A stretch of 64,000 nucleotides of DNA. Source: Nocardioides baculatus. Lineage in GTDB: Bacteria > Actinomycetota > Actinomycetes > Propionibacteriales > Nocardioidaceae. This document shows, one piece after another, positions 17,450 to 25,794 of this stretch; within the stretch, counting starts at the first letter, position 1, and each line of letters begins with the position of its first letter. Made by a program: the position numbers and the translations under genes. Location of the stretch: positions 156,414-220,413 of the forward strand of contig NZ_JAERSG010000006.1 in NCBI RefSeq assembly GCF_016735675.1, in the 5' to 3' direction. The notes beneath the pieces are model-generated. The model was not told the origin of the DNA, ran no database searches, and saw nothing but the letters and a program-made list of their open reading frames with translations.

Positions 17450-18484
17450 ATGACTGACACGACCCGCAGCACGCAGCAGGACAAGCCGACGCACACCGTC
17501 GTGGTCCCCAACAGCATCGACATGGTCTCCGTCCTGGGTCCGGGCGACGAGCACCTCCGGCTGATCGAGCGGGCCTTCGACGCGACCGTCCACGTCCGCG
17601 GCAACCGGATCACGCTCGCCGGCGACTCCGCGGAGGTCGCGTCGGCCGAGCGGCTGCTCGACGAGATCGTGACGCTCGTGCGCACCGGCCAGGGCGTCAC
17701 CGGCGAGACCGTCGAGCGGATCATCCAGATGCTCCGCACGGAGACGCAGGAGCGCCCGGCCGACGTGCTGAGCCTCAACATCCTCTCCAACCGCGGCCGC
17801 ACGATCCGTCCGAAGACGCTCAACCAGAAGCGCTACGTCGAGTCGATCGACACCAGCACGATCACCTTCGGCATCGGCCCCGCCGGCACTGGCAAGACCT
17901 ACCTCGCGATGGCGAAGGCCGTGCAGGCGCTGCAGGCCAAGGAGGTCAACCGGATCATCCTGAGCCGCCCGGCCGTCGAGGCGGGGGAGCGGCTCGGCTT
18001 CCTCCCCGGCACGCTGAGCGAGAAGATCGACCCCTACCTGCGTCCGCTCTACGACGCGCTGCACGACATGGTCGACCCCGACACGATCCCCAAGCTGCTC
18101 GCCGCCGGCACCATCGAGGTCGCGCCGCTGGCCTTCCTGCGCGGCCGCTCGCTCAACGACTCCTTCATCATCCTCGACGAGGCGCAGAACACGACGCCCG
18201 AGCAGATGAAGATGTTCCTCACCCGACTCGGCTTCGGCTCGCGCATCGTCGTCACCGGCGACACCAGCCAGGTCGACCTCCCCTCCGGCACCAAGTCCGG
18301 ACTGAGGGTCGTCGAGGGCATCCTCGAGGGCGTGGAGGACATCACGTTCTGCCGGCTCACCGGCACCGACGTCGTACGCCACCGGCTCGTCGGGCGCATC
18401 GTCGAGGCCTACGAGGTCTTCGACGCCGACAGCGAGCGCACCGGCCCGAAGAAGGCCGAGCGCGGACCGAGGAGCCAGGCATGA
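17450..18484 (+). CDS. phoH: PhoH-family ATPase
   Basis: 344 residues. An N-terminal KH-like segment (residues 20-90) precedes the PhoH ATPase with Walker A GPAGTGKTYLAMA (about 143-150) and Walker B FIILDEAQNTTPEQ (D243). The family couples ATP hydrolysis to RNA handling and is often linked to ybeY, as here, where the genes overlap by four bases. An upstream TAGCAT (17397-17402) could be the -10 box. ATG 17450 lacks a strong ribosome site. Confidence 0.92.
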   Translation: MTDTTRSTQQDKPTHTVVVPNSIDMVSVLGPGDEHLRLIERAFDATVHVRGNRITLAGDSAEVASAERLLDEIVTLVRTGQGVTGETVERIIQMLRTETQERPADVLSLNILSNRGRTIRPKTLNQKRYVESIDTSTITFGIGPAGTGKTYLAMAKAVQALQAKEVNRIILSRPAVEAGERLGFLPGTLSEKIDPYLRPLYDALHDMVDPDTIPKLLAAGTIEVAPLAFLRGRSLNDSFIILDEAQNTTPEQMKMFLTRLGFGSRIVVTGDTSQVDLPSGTKSGLRVVEGILEGVEDITFCRLTGTDVVRHRLVGRIVEAYEVFDADSERTGPKKAERGPRSQA

Positions 18485-18942
18485 GCATCGAGGTCCTCAA
18501 CGAGTCGGGCCACGAGTTCGACGTACGCCGGCTGTCCCGGCTCGCACGCTTCGTGATGGACCAGATGCGGGTCCACCCGCAGGCCGAGCTGTGCATCAAG
18601 GCCGTCGACGAGGACACCATCGCCGCGCTCAACGGGCAGTGGATGGACAAGGAGGGCCCGACCGACGTGCTGGCCTTCCCGATGGACGAGCTGCGCCCCG
18701 GCCGGGTCAACGAAGAGCCCGAGGAGGGCGTGCTCGGCGACCTGGTCCTCGCGCCGGCCGTCGCCGAGCGGCAGGGCGAGGAGGCGGGCCACGGCCGCGA
18801 GGCCGAGATCGACCTGCTGACGGTCCACGGCATCCTCCACCTCCTCGGCTACGACCACGCCGAGCCCGAGGAGCACGCCGAGATGTTCGGCCTCCAGGGC
18901 GAGCTGCTGGACAAGTGGCGCGCCGCACCCGACGCCGACTGA
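18481..18942 (+). CDS. ybeY: Endoribonuclease / rRNA maturation factor YbeY
   Basis: 153 residues with the zinc motif HGILHLLGYDH (H116, H120, H126) and the family segments ALNGQWMDKEGPTDVLAFP and GDLVLAP. YbeY acts in 16S rRNA 3'-end maturation and ribosome quality control. It is translationally coupled to phoH (ATGA overlap) and followed within two bases by the CNNM gene. Confidence 0.96.
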   Translation: MSIEVLNESGHEFDVRRLSRLARFVMDQMRVHPQAELCIKAVDEDTIAALNGQWMDKEGPTDVLAFPMDELRPGRVNEEPEEGVLGDLVLAPAVAERQGEEAGHGREAEIDLLTVHGILHLLGYDHAEPEEHAEMFGLQGELLDKWRAAPDAD

Positions 18943-18943
18943 G

Positions 18944-20275
18944 GTGACCGACGTGACCGCCGACCTCTGGCAGCTCGGCTCCGCCACCCTGCTGGTCCTC
19001 CTCGCCGGGCTCTTCTCCGCCGCCGACGCCGCGCTCAACGGGTTCTCCCGCGCCCGCGCGGAGGAGCTCCGGTCCGACGGCGTCGCCGGTGCCCGTCGCC
19101 TCGTGCAGATCCTCGACGACCCGCCGCGCTACCTCAACACCGCGCTGCTGATGCGCCTGCTGTGCGAGATCAGCGCGATCGTCCTCGTCGGGGCCTGGTC
19201 GCGCGACGCCTACCAGGACGCGCTCGTGCCGAGCGTGCTCACGACCGTCGGCGTCATGCTGGTCGTCTCCTTCGTCGTGATCGGGGTCGCGCCGCGCACG
19301 CTCGGCCGCCAGCACGATGCCCGGGTCGCGCTGCTCTCCGCCGGCCCCCTGTCGCTCGTGACCACGATCCTGGGCCCGATCCCCGCGCTGCTGATCCTGC
19401 TCGGCAACGCGATCACCCCGGGCCGCGGCTTCAGCGAGGGACCGTTCTCGACCGAGACCGAGCTGCGCGAGCTGGTCGACCTGGCCGAGGCGTCCGCCGT
19501 GATCGAGTCGGGCGAGCGCCGGATGATCCACTCCGTCTTCGAGCTCGGCGACACCACCACCCGGGAGGTGATGGTGCCGCGTCCCGACGTCGTCTACGTC
19601 GAGCGGCACAAGAACATCCGCCAGACGCTCTCGCTCTTCCTGCGCAGCGGCTACTCCCGGATCCCGGTGATCGAGGAGAACCTCGACGACATCGTCGGCA
19701 TGGCCTACCTCAAGGACCTCGTCCGCCGTGACTTCGAGGCACCCGACGTGGAGTTCACCCAGCGGGTCGACGAGGTGATGCGCCCGGTCCACTACGTGCC
19801 GGAGTCCAAGCCGGTCGACGCGCTGCTCACCGAGCTCCAGGCGCGCCGGCAGCACATCGCCGTGGTCGTCGACGAGTACGGCGGCACGGCCGGGCTGATC
19901 ACCATCGAGGACGTGCTCGAGGAGATCGTCGGCGAGATCACCGACGAGTACGACGTCGACGAGGTCGAGGTCGAACGCCTCGAGGGCGGCGCCATCCGGG
20001 TCTCCTCGCGCTACCCGGTCGACGACCTCGACGAGATCGTCGGCTTCGACGTCGAGGACGAGGACGTCGACAGCGTGGGCGGCCTGATGGCCAAGCACCT
20101 CGGCAAGGTCCCGATCCCCGGGTCGGTCGTGGAGTGCCACGGCCTCCGGCTCGAGGCGGAGCGCGCGACCGGTCGGCGCAACAAGATCGAGACCGTGCTG
20201 GTCACGGTGCTGTCCGAGGACGGTGAGGACGCCGCTGCCGACGCCCCCACCCAGGTCACCTCCGGCGGCCGCTGA
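18944..20275 (+). CDS. CNNM/CorC-family membrane protein
   Basis: 443 residues: an N-terminal CNNM (DUF21) domain with about four hydrophobic helices (residues 1-150), a CBS pair (VMVPRPDVVYVE, YSRIPVIEENLDDIVGMAYL, HIAVVVDEYGGTAGLITIED), and a C-terminal CorC_HlyC domain ending near residue 425. The family is implicated in magnesium transport; the old hemolysin label is misleading. It converges on the methyltransferase gene with a 20-bp overlap. The phoH-ybeY-CNNM order is conserved in mycobacteria. Confidence 0.9.
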   Translation: MTDVTADLWQLGSATLLVLLAGLFSAADAALNGFSRARAEELRSDGVAGARRLVQILDDPPRYLNTALLMRLLCEISAIVLVGAWSRDAYQDALVPSVLTTVGVMLVVSFVVIGVAPRTLGRQHDARVALLSAGPLSLVTTILGPIPALLILLGNAITPGRGFSEGPFSTETELRELVDLAEASAVIESGERRMIHSVFELGDTTTREVMVPRPDVVYVERHKNIRQTLSLFLRSGYSRIPVIEENLDDIVGMAYLKDLVRRDFEAPDVEFTQRVDEVMRPVHYVPESKPVDALLTELQARRQHIAVVVDEYGGTAGLITIEDVLEEIVGEITDEYDVDEVEVERLEGGAIRVSSRYPVDDLDEIVGFDVEDEDVDSVGGLMAKHLGKVPIPGSVVECHGLRLEAERATGRRNKIETVLVTVLSEDGEDAAADAPTQVTSGGR

Positions 20276-21077
20276 CCACGACGTACTCCCACCGCATCCG
20301 GCCCGAGCCCTCGTCGGCGCTTGCAGCCAGTGCGTCCAGCGCCGCGTCGAGCTCAGTGATCCGGTCGGGCTGGTCGGCCAGCCCGCGGTAGGCCATCAGC
20401 GTCGGGCCGTAGTTGTCGCGGAAGTAGGTCCGGAAGTCCGTCGGTCCGTTGAACAGGTCGACGTCGACGTGGTCGCGCTCGAAGGCCAGGTCCTCGACCC
20501 GGTCGCCGAGCAGGTCGCGCACGTGCGCCTCGCTGCCCCACAGCGGCGGCGGCTGCACGCCCGCCGGCGGCGGCGGCACGAAGTCGCGCATCGTGGCGAA
20601 CAGGCGTCCGATGAAGCCCTCCGGCGTCCAGCTCAGCAGGCCGAACCGGCCACCCGGCCGCAGCACCCGCACGACCTCGTCGGCCGCTGCCTGGTGGTGC
20701 GGCGCGAACATCACGCCGACCGTGCTCATCACGACGTCGTACGACGCCTCGGGCCAGGGCAGTGCCTCGGCGTCGGCGACCTGCCAGTCGATGCCGGCGT
20801 CCGGGTGCTCGGCCCGGCCGATGTCGAGCAGCTCGGGCGTGAGGTCGGAGGCGACCACCGACGCGCCGGTGCGGGCCGCCGGGACGGCCGCGTTGCCGGT
20901 CCCGGCGGCGATGTCGAGGACCCGCTCACCGGAAGTGATCCCGAGCGAGGCGACGAGCCGCTCGCCGAGGACCGGGATGATCTCGCGGGCCACCCGGTCG
21001 TAGTGGCCGGAGGCCCACATTGCGCGGTGCCGGTCCTTGAGTGCGGTGTCCGAGGGTGCCGTGGTCGGCGTGGTCAT
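20256..21077 (-). CDS. Class I SAM-dependent methyltransferase, UbiE-like
   Basis: 273 residues with motif I VLDIAAGTGNAAV, then VVASDLTPELL and the LRPGGRFGLLSWTPEGF segment of methyltransferase_11/UbiE-like enzymes. A Pro-rich loop (VPPPPAGVQPPPLW) lies in the C-terminal half. The substrate is unknown. ATG 21077 has GGGAGGAG upstream. It is divergent from an HxlR regulator gene 111 bases away, which is the likely controller. Confidence 0.82.
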   Translation of the reverse strand: MTTPTTAPSDTALKDRHRAMWASGHYDRVAREIIPVLGERLVASLGITSGERVLDIAAGTGNAAVPAARTGASVVASDLTPELLDIGRAEHPDAGIDWQVADAEALPWPEASYDVVMSTVGVMFAPHHQAAADEVVRVLRPGGRFGLLSWTPEGFIGRLFATMRDFVPPPPAGVQPPPLWGSEAHVRDLLGDRVEDLAFERDHVDVDLFNGPTDFRTYFRDNYGPTLMAYRGLADQPDRITELDAALDALAASADEGSGRMRWEYVVVSGRRR

Positions 21078-21188
21078 GGTGGTGCTCCTCCCGTGGGTCC
21101 GTGGTGGTGACGACGCTAGGAGCGGTCGGACCAGACCGACGAGTGCACGATCTGTACTACCCCGATCGGGCGGCGTACCGTGCCCACC

Positions 21189-21896
21189 ATGGGCGCGAGC
21201 TATCGCCAGTTCTGCCCCGTCAGCAAGGCCATGGAGCTGCTCGACGAGCGCTGGACGCTGCTCGTGGTCCGTGAGCTGATCCTCGGCAGCCAGCACTTCA
21301 ACCAGCTGCGCCGCGGGCTGCCGCGGATGTCGCCGACGCTGCTGTCCCGACGGCTCCAGCAGCTCACCCGAGCAGGCATCGTGTGCCGCGAGGAGACCGG
21401 GGGAGAGGTGCGCTACCTGCTCACCGACGCGGGTCTCGAGCTGCGCCCGGTCGTCGAGGCACTCGGCGTCTGGGGCACCCGCTGGATCCCCGACCTCGCG
21501 GATCCCGACCTCGACCCCAAGCTGCTGCTGTGGGACATGCACCGAAACGTCGACCACGACGCGCTGCCACCCCGGCGGACCGTCGTGGCGTTCGAGTTCC
21601 GCGACGTCGCGCCGGGCGTCGCCCGGTGGTGGCTGGTGATCTCACCCGACGACGTCGACGTCTGCGACGACGACCCCGGCGACGAGCCCGCGGCGCGGCT
21701 GGAGACCTCCCTGCGGACCCTCACCGAGGTCTGGCGCGGCGACCGCACCTGGGCGAGCGCGGTGGGCGACGCGTCGATGCGGGTGCACGCCACCGGTGAC
21801 GTCGCCAGCGCGCTGCCGGGCTGGTTCCTGCTCTCGCCCTTCGCGGCGGTCCCTCGACCGGCGGCGGTGTCGTCCGTGCCGGAGGCCGCTCACTAG
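21189..21896 (+). CDS. HxlR-family regulator with C-terminal extension
   Basis: 235 residues. The winged helix matches HxlR (SKAMELLDERWTLLVVREL, FNQLRRGLPRMSPTLLSRRL, then EVRYLLTDAGLEL). Residues after about 110 form an extra domain with WWLVISPDDVDVC, resembling the SCP2-like extension of some actinobacterial HxlR proteins. A cysteine near the start (QFCPVSK) is the usual HxlR redox cysteine position. ATG 21189 starts right before the domain; GTG 21180 is possible. Divergent from the methyltransferase gene. Confidence 0.82.
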   Translation: MGASYRQFCPVSKAMELLDERWTLLVVRELILGSQHFNQLRRGLPRMSPTLLSRRLQQLTRAGIVCREETGGEVRYLLTDAGLELRPVVEALGVWGTRWIPDLADPDLDPKLLLWDMHRNVDHDALPPRRTVVAFEFRDVAPGVARWWLVISPDDVDVCDDDPGDEPAARLETSLRTLTEVWRGDRTWASAVGDASMRVHATGDVASALPGWFLLSPFAAVPRPAAVSSVPEAAH

Positions 21897-21906
21897 GCTT
21901 GACCGC

Positions 21907-22257
21907 ATGAGCGATCAGCCCGACCTCAGCGCCGAGGACGCCAAGCTGGTGACGCTGGCCCGGGCGACGCGCGCGCGTGCCCGCTCCACCGAGGGTGCCG
22001 CGGTACGCGACCTCGACGGCCGGACGTACGCCGCTGCGAGCGTCCGTCTCGAGCACCTGCGCCTTTCCGCGCTCGAGGTCTGCGTCGCGATGGCGTTGTC
22101 GTCGGGCTCGACCGGGCTCGAGGCCGCGGTGGTGCTGACCGACGGCGACGCCCCCGACCTCGCCGCCGCCATCGACTTCGCGGGACCCGACGTCCCGGTC
22201 CTCGTCGGTGACCCACGCGGTGTGGTCCACACCTGGTTGGCGACGCCCGGAGTGTGA
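21907..22257 (+). CDS. Cytidine-deaminase-like protein lacking the zinc motif
   Basis: 116 residues placed where mycobacteria carry the small cytidine-deaminase-fold protein between CNNM and era (compare Rv2365c). Fold features visible: LVTLARATRARARSTEGAAV, then RTYAAASVRLEHLRLSALEV and a hydrophobic strand VVLTDG. The catalytic [H/C]AE and PCxxC motifs of active deaminases are absent, so it is probably not a zinc deaminase. Function unknown. Confidence 0.7.
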   Translation: MSDQPDLSAEDAKLVTLARATRARARSTEGAAVRDLDGRTYAAASVRLEHLRLSALEVCVAMALSSGSTGLEAAVVLTDGDAPDLAAAIDFAGPDVPVLVGDPRGVVHTWLATPGV

Positions 22258-22340
22258 CGTAGATGGTTGTGCAGCGCAACCATCTGTGACGTAGTCGATA
22301 GTCGCTCGCGAGTGTCCGCGCCGGTCGCTAGCGTGCTGCT

Positions 22341-23693
22341 GTGCGTACCCCGATCGGCTGGGACGAGCACGCTGCAGGAGTGGCGCGGCTCGAGGAGTCC
22401 TACGCCTCCCTGCCGTCCGACGCGCCGGTGCGGCTCGCGAAGCGCACGAGCAACCTCTTCCGGGGACGGACGGCGCTGACCGCCGGCCTCGACGTCTCCG
22501 GCCTCGACGGCGTGATCGAGGTCGACGGCGACGTCGCCGAGGTGCAGGGCATGTGCACCTACGAGCACCTCGTCGAGGCGACCCTCCCGCACGGCCGGAT
22601 CCCGCTGGTCGTGCCCCAGCTGCGCACGATCACGCTCGGCGGGGCGGTCACCGGCCTCGGCATCGAGTCGACGAGCTTCCGCAGCGGGCTGCCGCACGAG
22701 TCCGTCCTCGAGATGGACGTGCTCACCGGCAGTGGCGAGGTCGTGACCTGCAAGCCAGGCGACGAGCTGTTCGACGCGTTCCCCAACTCCTACGGCTCGC
22801 TCGGCTACGCCACCCGGCTGCGGATCGAGCTCGAGCCGGTCCAGGCCTTCGTTGCCCTTCGCCACGTCCGCTTCGACGACGCCCACGCGCTCGCCGAGGC
22901 CGTGGAGCGCATCGTCGCGACGCGCGAGTGGGATGGCGAGCGCGTCGACGGCCTCGACGGCGTGGCCTTCGCGCCCGACGAGCTCTACCTGACGCTCGCG
23001 CGATGGACCGACGAGCCCGGCCCGACCAGCGACTACGCCGGCCAGCAGGTCTTCTACCGCTCGATCCAGCAGCGGTCGACCGACCGCCTCACGATGCTCG
23101 ACTACCTCTGGCGCTGGGACACCGACTGGTTCTGGTGCTCACGTGCCTTCGGCGCCCAGCACCCGGTCGTACGACGACTGTGGCCGCGACGGCTGCGTCG
23201 CTCCGACGTCTACTGGAAGCTCGTCGCCCTCGACCGCCGCTTCGCCATCGGCGACCGGCTCGACCGGCGCGCCGGCCGGCCCCAGGGCGAGCGTGTGGTG
23301 CAGGACGTCGAGGTCCCGGTGGAGCGGCTGACCGAGTTCCTCGCGTGGTTCGACCGCGAGGTCGGCATGCGGCCGGTGTGGCTGTGTCCCCTGCGGCTGC
23401 GCGAGCGCGAGTGGCCGGGCTACCCGCTGACAGGCGGCACGACCTACGTCAACGTCGGCTTCTGGGGCGTGGTCAACGTCGGCCCCGACGCCCCGCACTC
23501 GCCGCGCAACCGCGCGATCGAGGCGAAGGTCTCCGAGCTCGGCGGCCACAAGAGCCTCTACTCCGAGGCGTTTTACGCCCCGGACGAGTTCGACCGCCTC
23601 TACGGCGGCGAGCACCTCGCCCGGGTCAAGGGGGTCCACGACCCCGACGAGCGACTCACGTCCCTCTACGACAAGGTGGTACGACAACGATGA
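22341..23693 (+). CDS. tmsA: FAD-binding reductase for 10-methyl fatty acids (TmsA/BfaA-like)
   Basis: 450 residues of the PCMH-type FAD-binding oxidase family. The FAD domain has RTSNLFRGR, VVPQLRTITLGGAVTGLGIE and NSYGSLGYATRLRIEL; the C-terminal half resembles DHCR24-like reductases (PVWLCPLRLRE, YVNVGFWG). In mycobacteria and relatives this enzyme reduces the 10-methylene acyl intermediate to the 10-methyl group, using NADPH. The direct four-base overlap with a cyclopropane-synthase-family methyltransferase gene is the hallmark of that operon. ATG would be unusual here; GTG 22341 is used. Confidence 0.8.
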   Translation: MRTPIGWDEHAAGVARLEESYASLPSDAPVRLAKRTSNLFRGRTALTAGLDVSGLDGVIEVDGDVAEVQGMCTYEHLVEATLPHGRIPLVVPQLRTITLGGAVTGLGIESTSFRSGLPHESVLEMDVLTGSGEVVTCKPGDELFDAFPNSYGSLGYATRLRIELEPVQAFVALRHVRFDDAHALAEAVERIVATREWDGERVDGLDGVAFAPDELYLTLARWTDEPGPTSDYAGQQVFYRSIQQRSTDRLTMLDYLWRWDTDWFWCSRAFGAQHPVVRRLWPRRLRRSDVYWKLVALDRRFAIGDRLDRRAGRPQGERVVQDVEVPVERLTEFLAWFDREVGMRPVWLCPLRLREREWPGYPLTGGTTYVNVGFWGVVNVGPDAPHSPRNRAIEAKVSELGGHKSLYSEAFYAPDEFDRLYGGEHLARVKGVHDPDERLTSLYDKVVRQR

Positions 23694-24997
23694 GCTACAA
23701 GCTCGACTCCGGTTCCGGCCGGGTGACCGACGGACGGTTGTCCATCGGCGAGGCCATCGGCGGCCTCTTCCGAGGCGGTCTTCCCCTGCGCTTCACCGCC
23801 TACGACGGCAGCACGGCCGGACCGCGCGACGCGGAGATCGGCATGCACCTGCGCACCGAGCGCGGCCTGTCCTACCTGATGACCGCGCCCGGCGACCTCG
23901 GCCTCGCGCGGGCCTACACCGCCGGCGACCTCGACCTCGTCGGCGTGCACCCGGGCGACCCCTACGACGCCCTGGTCCTGCTCAAGGAGCACACCCACTT
24001 CCGGGTGCCGAGCCCGGCCGAGGTCGTGGCCATCGTGCGCAGCCTCGGGCTCTCCCACCTGCGCCCGCCGGCCCCGCCGCCGCAGGAGCACCTGCCTCGC
24101 TGGCGGCGCGCCGTGGAAGGTGTGCGTCACTCGCTCACCCGCGACGCCGAGGTCATCTCCCACCACTACGACGTCTCCAACCGCTTCTACGAGATGGTGC
24201 TCGGCCCCTCGATGGCCTACACCTGCGCCCTCTACGACCCGCCGACCGCGACGCTCGAGGATGCACAGGCCGCGAAGTTCGACCTCGTCGCCCGCAAGCT
24301 CGCCCTCCAGCCCGGGCAGCGGCTGCTCGACGTCGGCTGCGGCTGGGGGACGATGGTGCGCCACGCCGCCCGCGAGTACGGCGTACGCGCCCTCGGGGTG
24401 ACGCTCTCGGCCGAGCAGGCTCAGTGGGCGCAGGCAGCCATCGAGCGCGAGGGGCTCGCCGACCTCGCCGAGGTGCGCCACCTCGACTACCGCGCGGTGA
24501 CCGAGACCGGGTTCGACGCGGTCAGCTCGATCGGGCTCATGGAGCACATCGGTGTGCGCAACTACCCCGCCTACTTCGACCACCTGCGGGATCGGCTCAA
24601 GCCCGGCGGCCGCCTGCTCAACCACTGCATCACCCGCCCGCACAACGGGAGGCAGCAGACCGGCGCGTTCATCGATCGCTACGTCTTCCCCGACGGCGAG
24701 CTCATCGGCTCGGGCACGATCATCGCGGCCGCGCAGGACCAGGGCCTCGAGGTGCACCACTCGGAGAACCTCCGCCTCCACTACGCCTCCACGCTCCGCG
24801 ACTGGAACCGCAACCTCGTCGAGCACTGGGACGAGTGCGTGGCCGAGGTCGGCGAGGGCACTGCCCGGGTCTGGGGCCTCTACCTCGCCGGCTCGCGAGT
24901 CGGTTTCGAGCGCGACGAGGTCGAGCTCCACCAAGTGCTCGCGACCCGCAACCACGACGACGGACGGTCCGGCTTCCCGATGCGTCCCGACTGGTGA
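23690..24997 (+). CDS. tmsB: SAM-dependent fatty-acyl 10-methylene synthase (TmsB/BfaB/UfaA1-like)
   Basis: 435 residues of the cyclopropane-fatty-acyl-phospholipid synthase family. An N-terminal lipid-binding part of about 150 residues (GLARAYTAGDLDLVG) precedes HHYDVSNRFYEMVLGPSMAY, SAM motif I LLDVGCGWGTM (about residues 211-221), and SSIGLMEHIG. With the FAD reductase encoded just upstream it should methylate a monounsaturated phospholipid acyl chain to the 10-methylene form on the path to tuberculostearic-type acid. The ATG overlaps the tmsA stop. Confidence 0.85.
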   Translation: MSYKLDSGSGRVTDGRLSIGEAIGGLFRGGLPLRFTAYDGSTAGPRDAEIGMHLRTERGLSYLMTAPGDLGLARAYTAGDLDLVGVHPGDPYDALVLLKEHTHFRVPSPAEVVAIVRSLGLSHLRPPAPPPQEHLPRWRRAVEGVRHSLTRDAEVISHHYDVSNRFYEMVLGPSMAYTCALYDPPTATLEDAQAAKFDLVARKLALQPGQRLLDVGCGWGTMVRHAAREYGVRALGVTLSAEQAQWAQAAIEREGLADLAEVRHLDYRAVTETGFDAVSSIGLMEHIGVRNYPAYFDHLRDRLKPGGRLLNHCITRPHNGRQQTGAFIDRYVFPDGELIGSGTIIAAAQDQGLEVHHSENLRLHYASTLRDWNRNLVEHWDECVAEVGEGTARVWGLYLAGSRVGFERDEVELHQVLATRNHDDGRSGFPMRPDW

Positions 24998-25017
24998 CGC
25001 GGCGATAACCTCGGCGG

Positions 25018-25794
25018 ATGAGCACGCGGGCAGCCCAGTTCAGCGCACGGGTGGTGAGCCGTGAGCCGCTGACGGACCACCTCGTCCGGCTCGTCCTCGA
25101 CGGCCTCGACGGCTTCGCCAGCACCGGTGTACCCGACGAGTGGGTCGGCCTCGTGGTGCCCGGTCAGTTCCAGAGCCGCTACTACACCGTGCGGTCGTGG
25201 GACGGACGCGAGCTGGTCCTCGACATCGTGGTCCACGACGTCGGGCTGGTGACCGAGTGGGCGACGCGCGACTGCGTCGGCGACACGGTCACGATCACCG
25301 AGCCCAAGGCCTCCTTCGCGCCACCCGCCGACGCCGCCTGGCTGCTGCTCGCCGGCGACCTGACGGCCATGCCGGCGATGGCCCGCATCCTCGAGAGCCA
25401 CCCGGACCTGCCGTCCTACGTCCTCGCGGAGGTCCCGGACGACCTCGCCGGTTACCTCCCCATGCACGCCGAGGTGACGTGGCTCGAGCCGCCCGCACCC
25501 GGTCAGAGCGCGCTGGCGCAGGTCGTCGAGGGCATCGACTGGCCCGAGGGCGACGGCTACTTCTGGATGGCGGGGGAGTCGGCGCAGATGCGCGCGATCC
25601 GCAAGCACCTGATGCGCGAGATCGGCCTCCCGACCAGCCACTACGACGTGATGGGCTACTGGCGCGCGACGCTCGGCCGGCAGCCGCGTGCGGTCGACCC
25701 CGGCCCCGTCTGGCGCGCGGGCAAGGCGGCAGGGAAGAGTGACGAGCAGATCTGGGCGGACTACGACGCGGCGCGAGAGGCAACTGATGGCTGA
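25018..25794 (+). CDS. Siderophore-interacting flavoprotein (ferric-siderophore reductase-like)
   Basis: 258 residues of the SIP family: an FAD-binding barrel (QSRYYTVRSWDGRELVLDIV and HDVGLVTEWA) and an NAD(P)H-binding domain (AAWLLLAGDLTAMPAMARIL, YFWMAGESAQMRAIRKHLM, YWRATLG). Such proteins reduce ferric siderophores. GATAAC (25002-25007) lies about 10 bases before ATG 25018, so it may have its own leaderless transcript. It follows tmsB by 20 bases and overlaps era by eight bases. A role as an electron-transfer partner in the neighbouring lipid pathway is speculative. Confidence 0.85.
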   Translation: MSTRAAQFSARVVSREPLTDHLVRLVLDGLDGFASTGVPDEWVGLVVPGQFQSRYYTVRSWDGRELVLDIVVHDVGLVTEWATRDCVGDTVTITEPKASFAPPADAAWLLLAGDLTAMPAMARILESHPDLPSYVLAEVPDDLAGYLPMHAEVTWLEPPAPGQSALAQVVEGIDWPEGDGYFWMAGESAQMRAIRKHLMREIGLPTSHYDVMGYWRATLGRQPRAVDPGPVWRAGKAAGKSDEQIWADYDAAREATDG

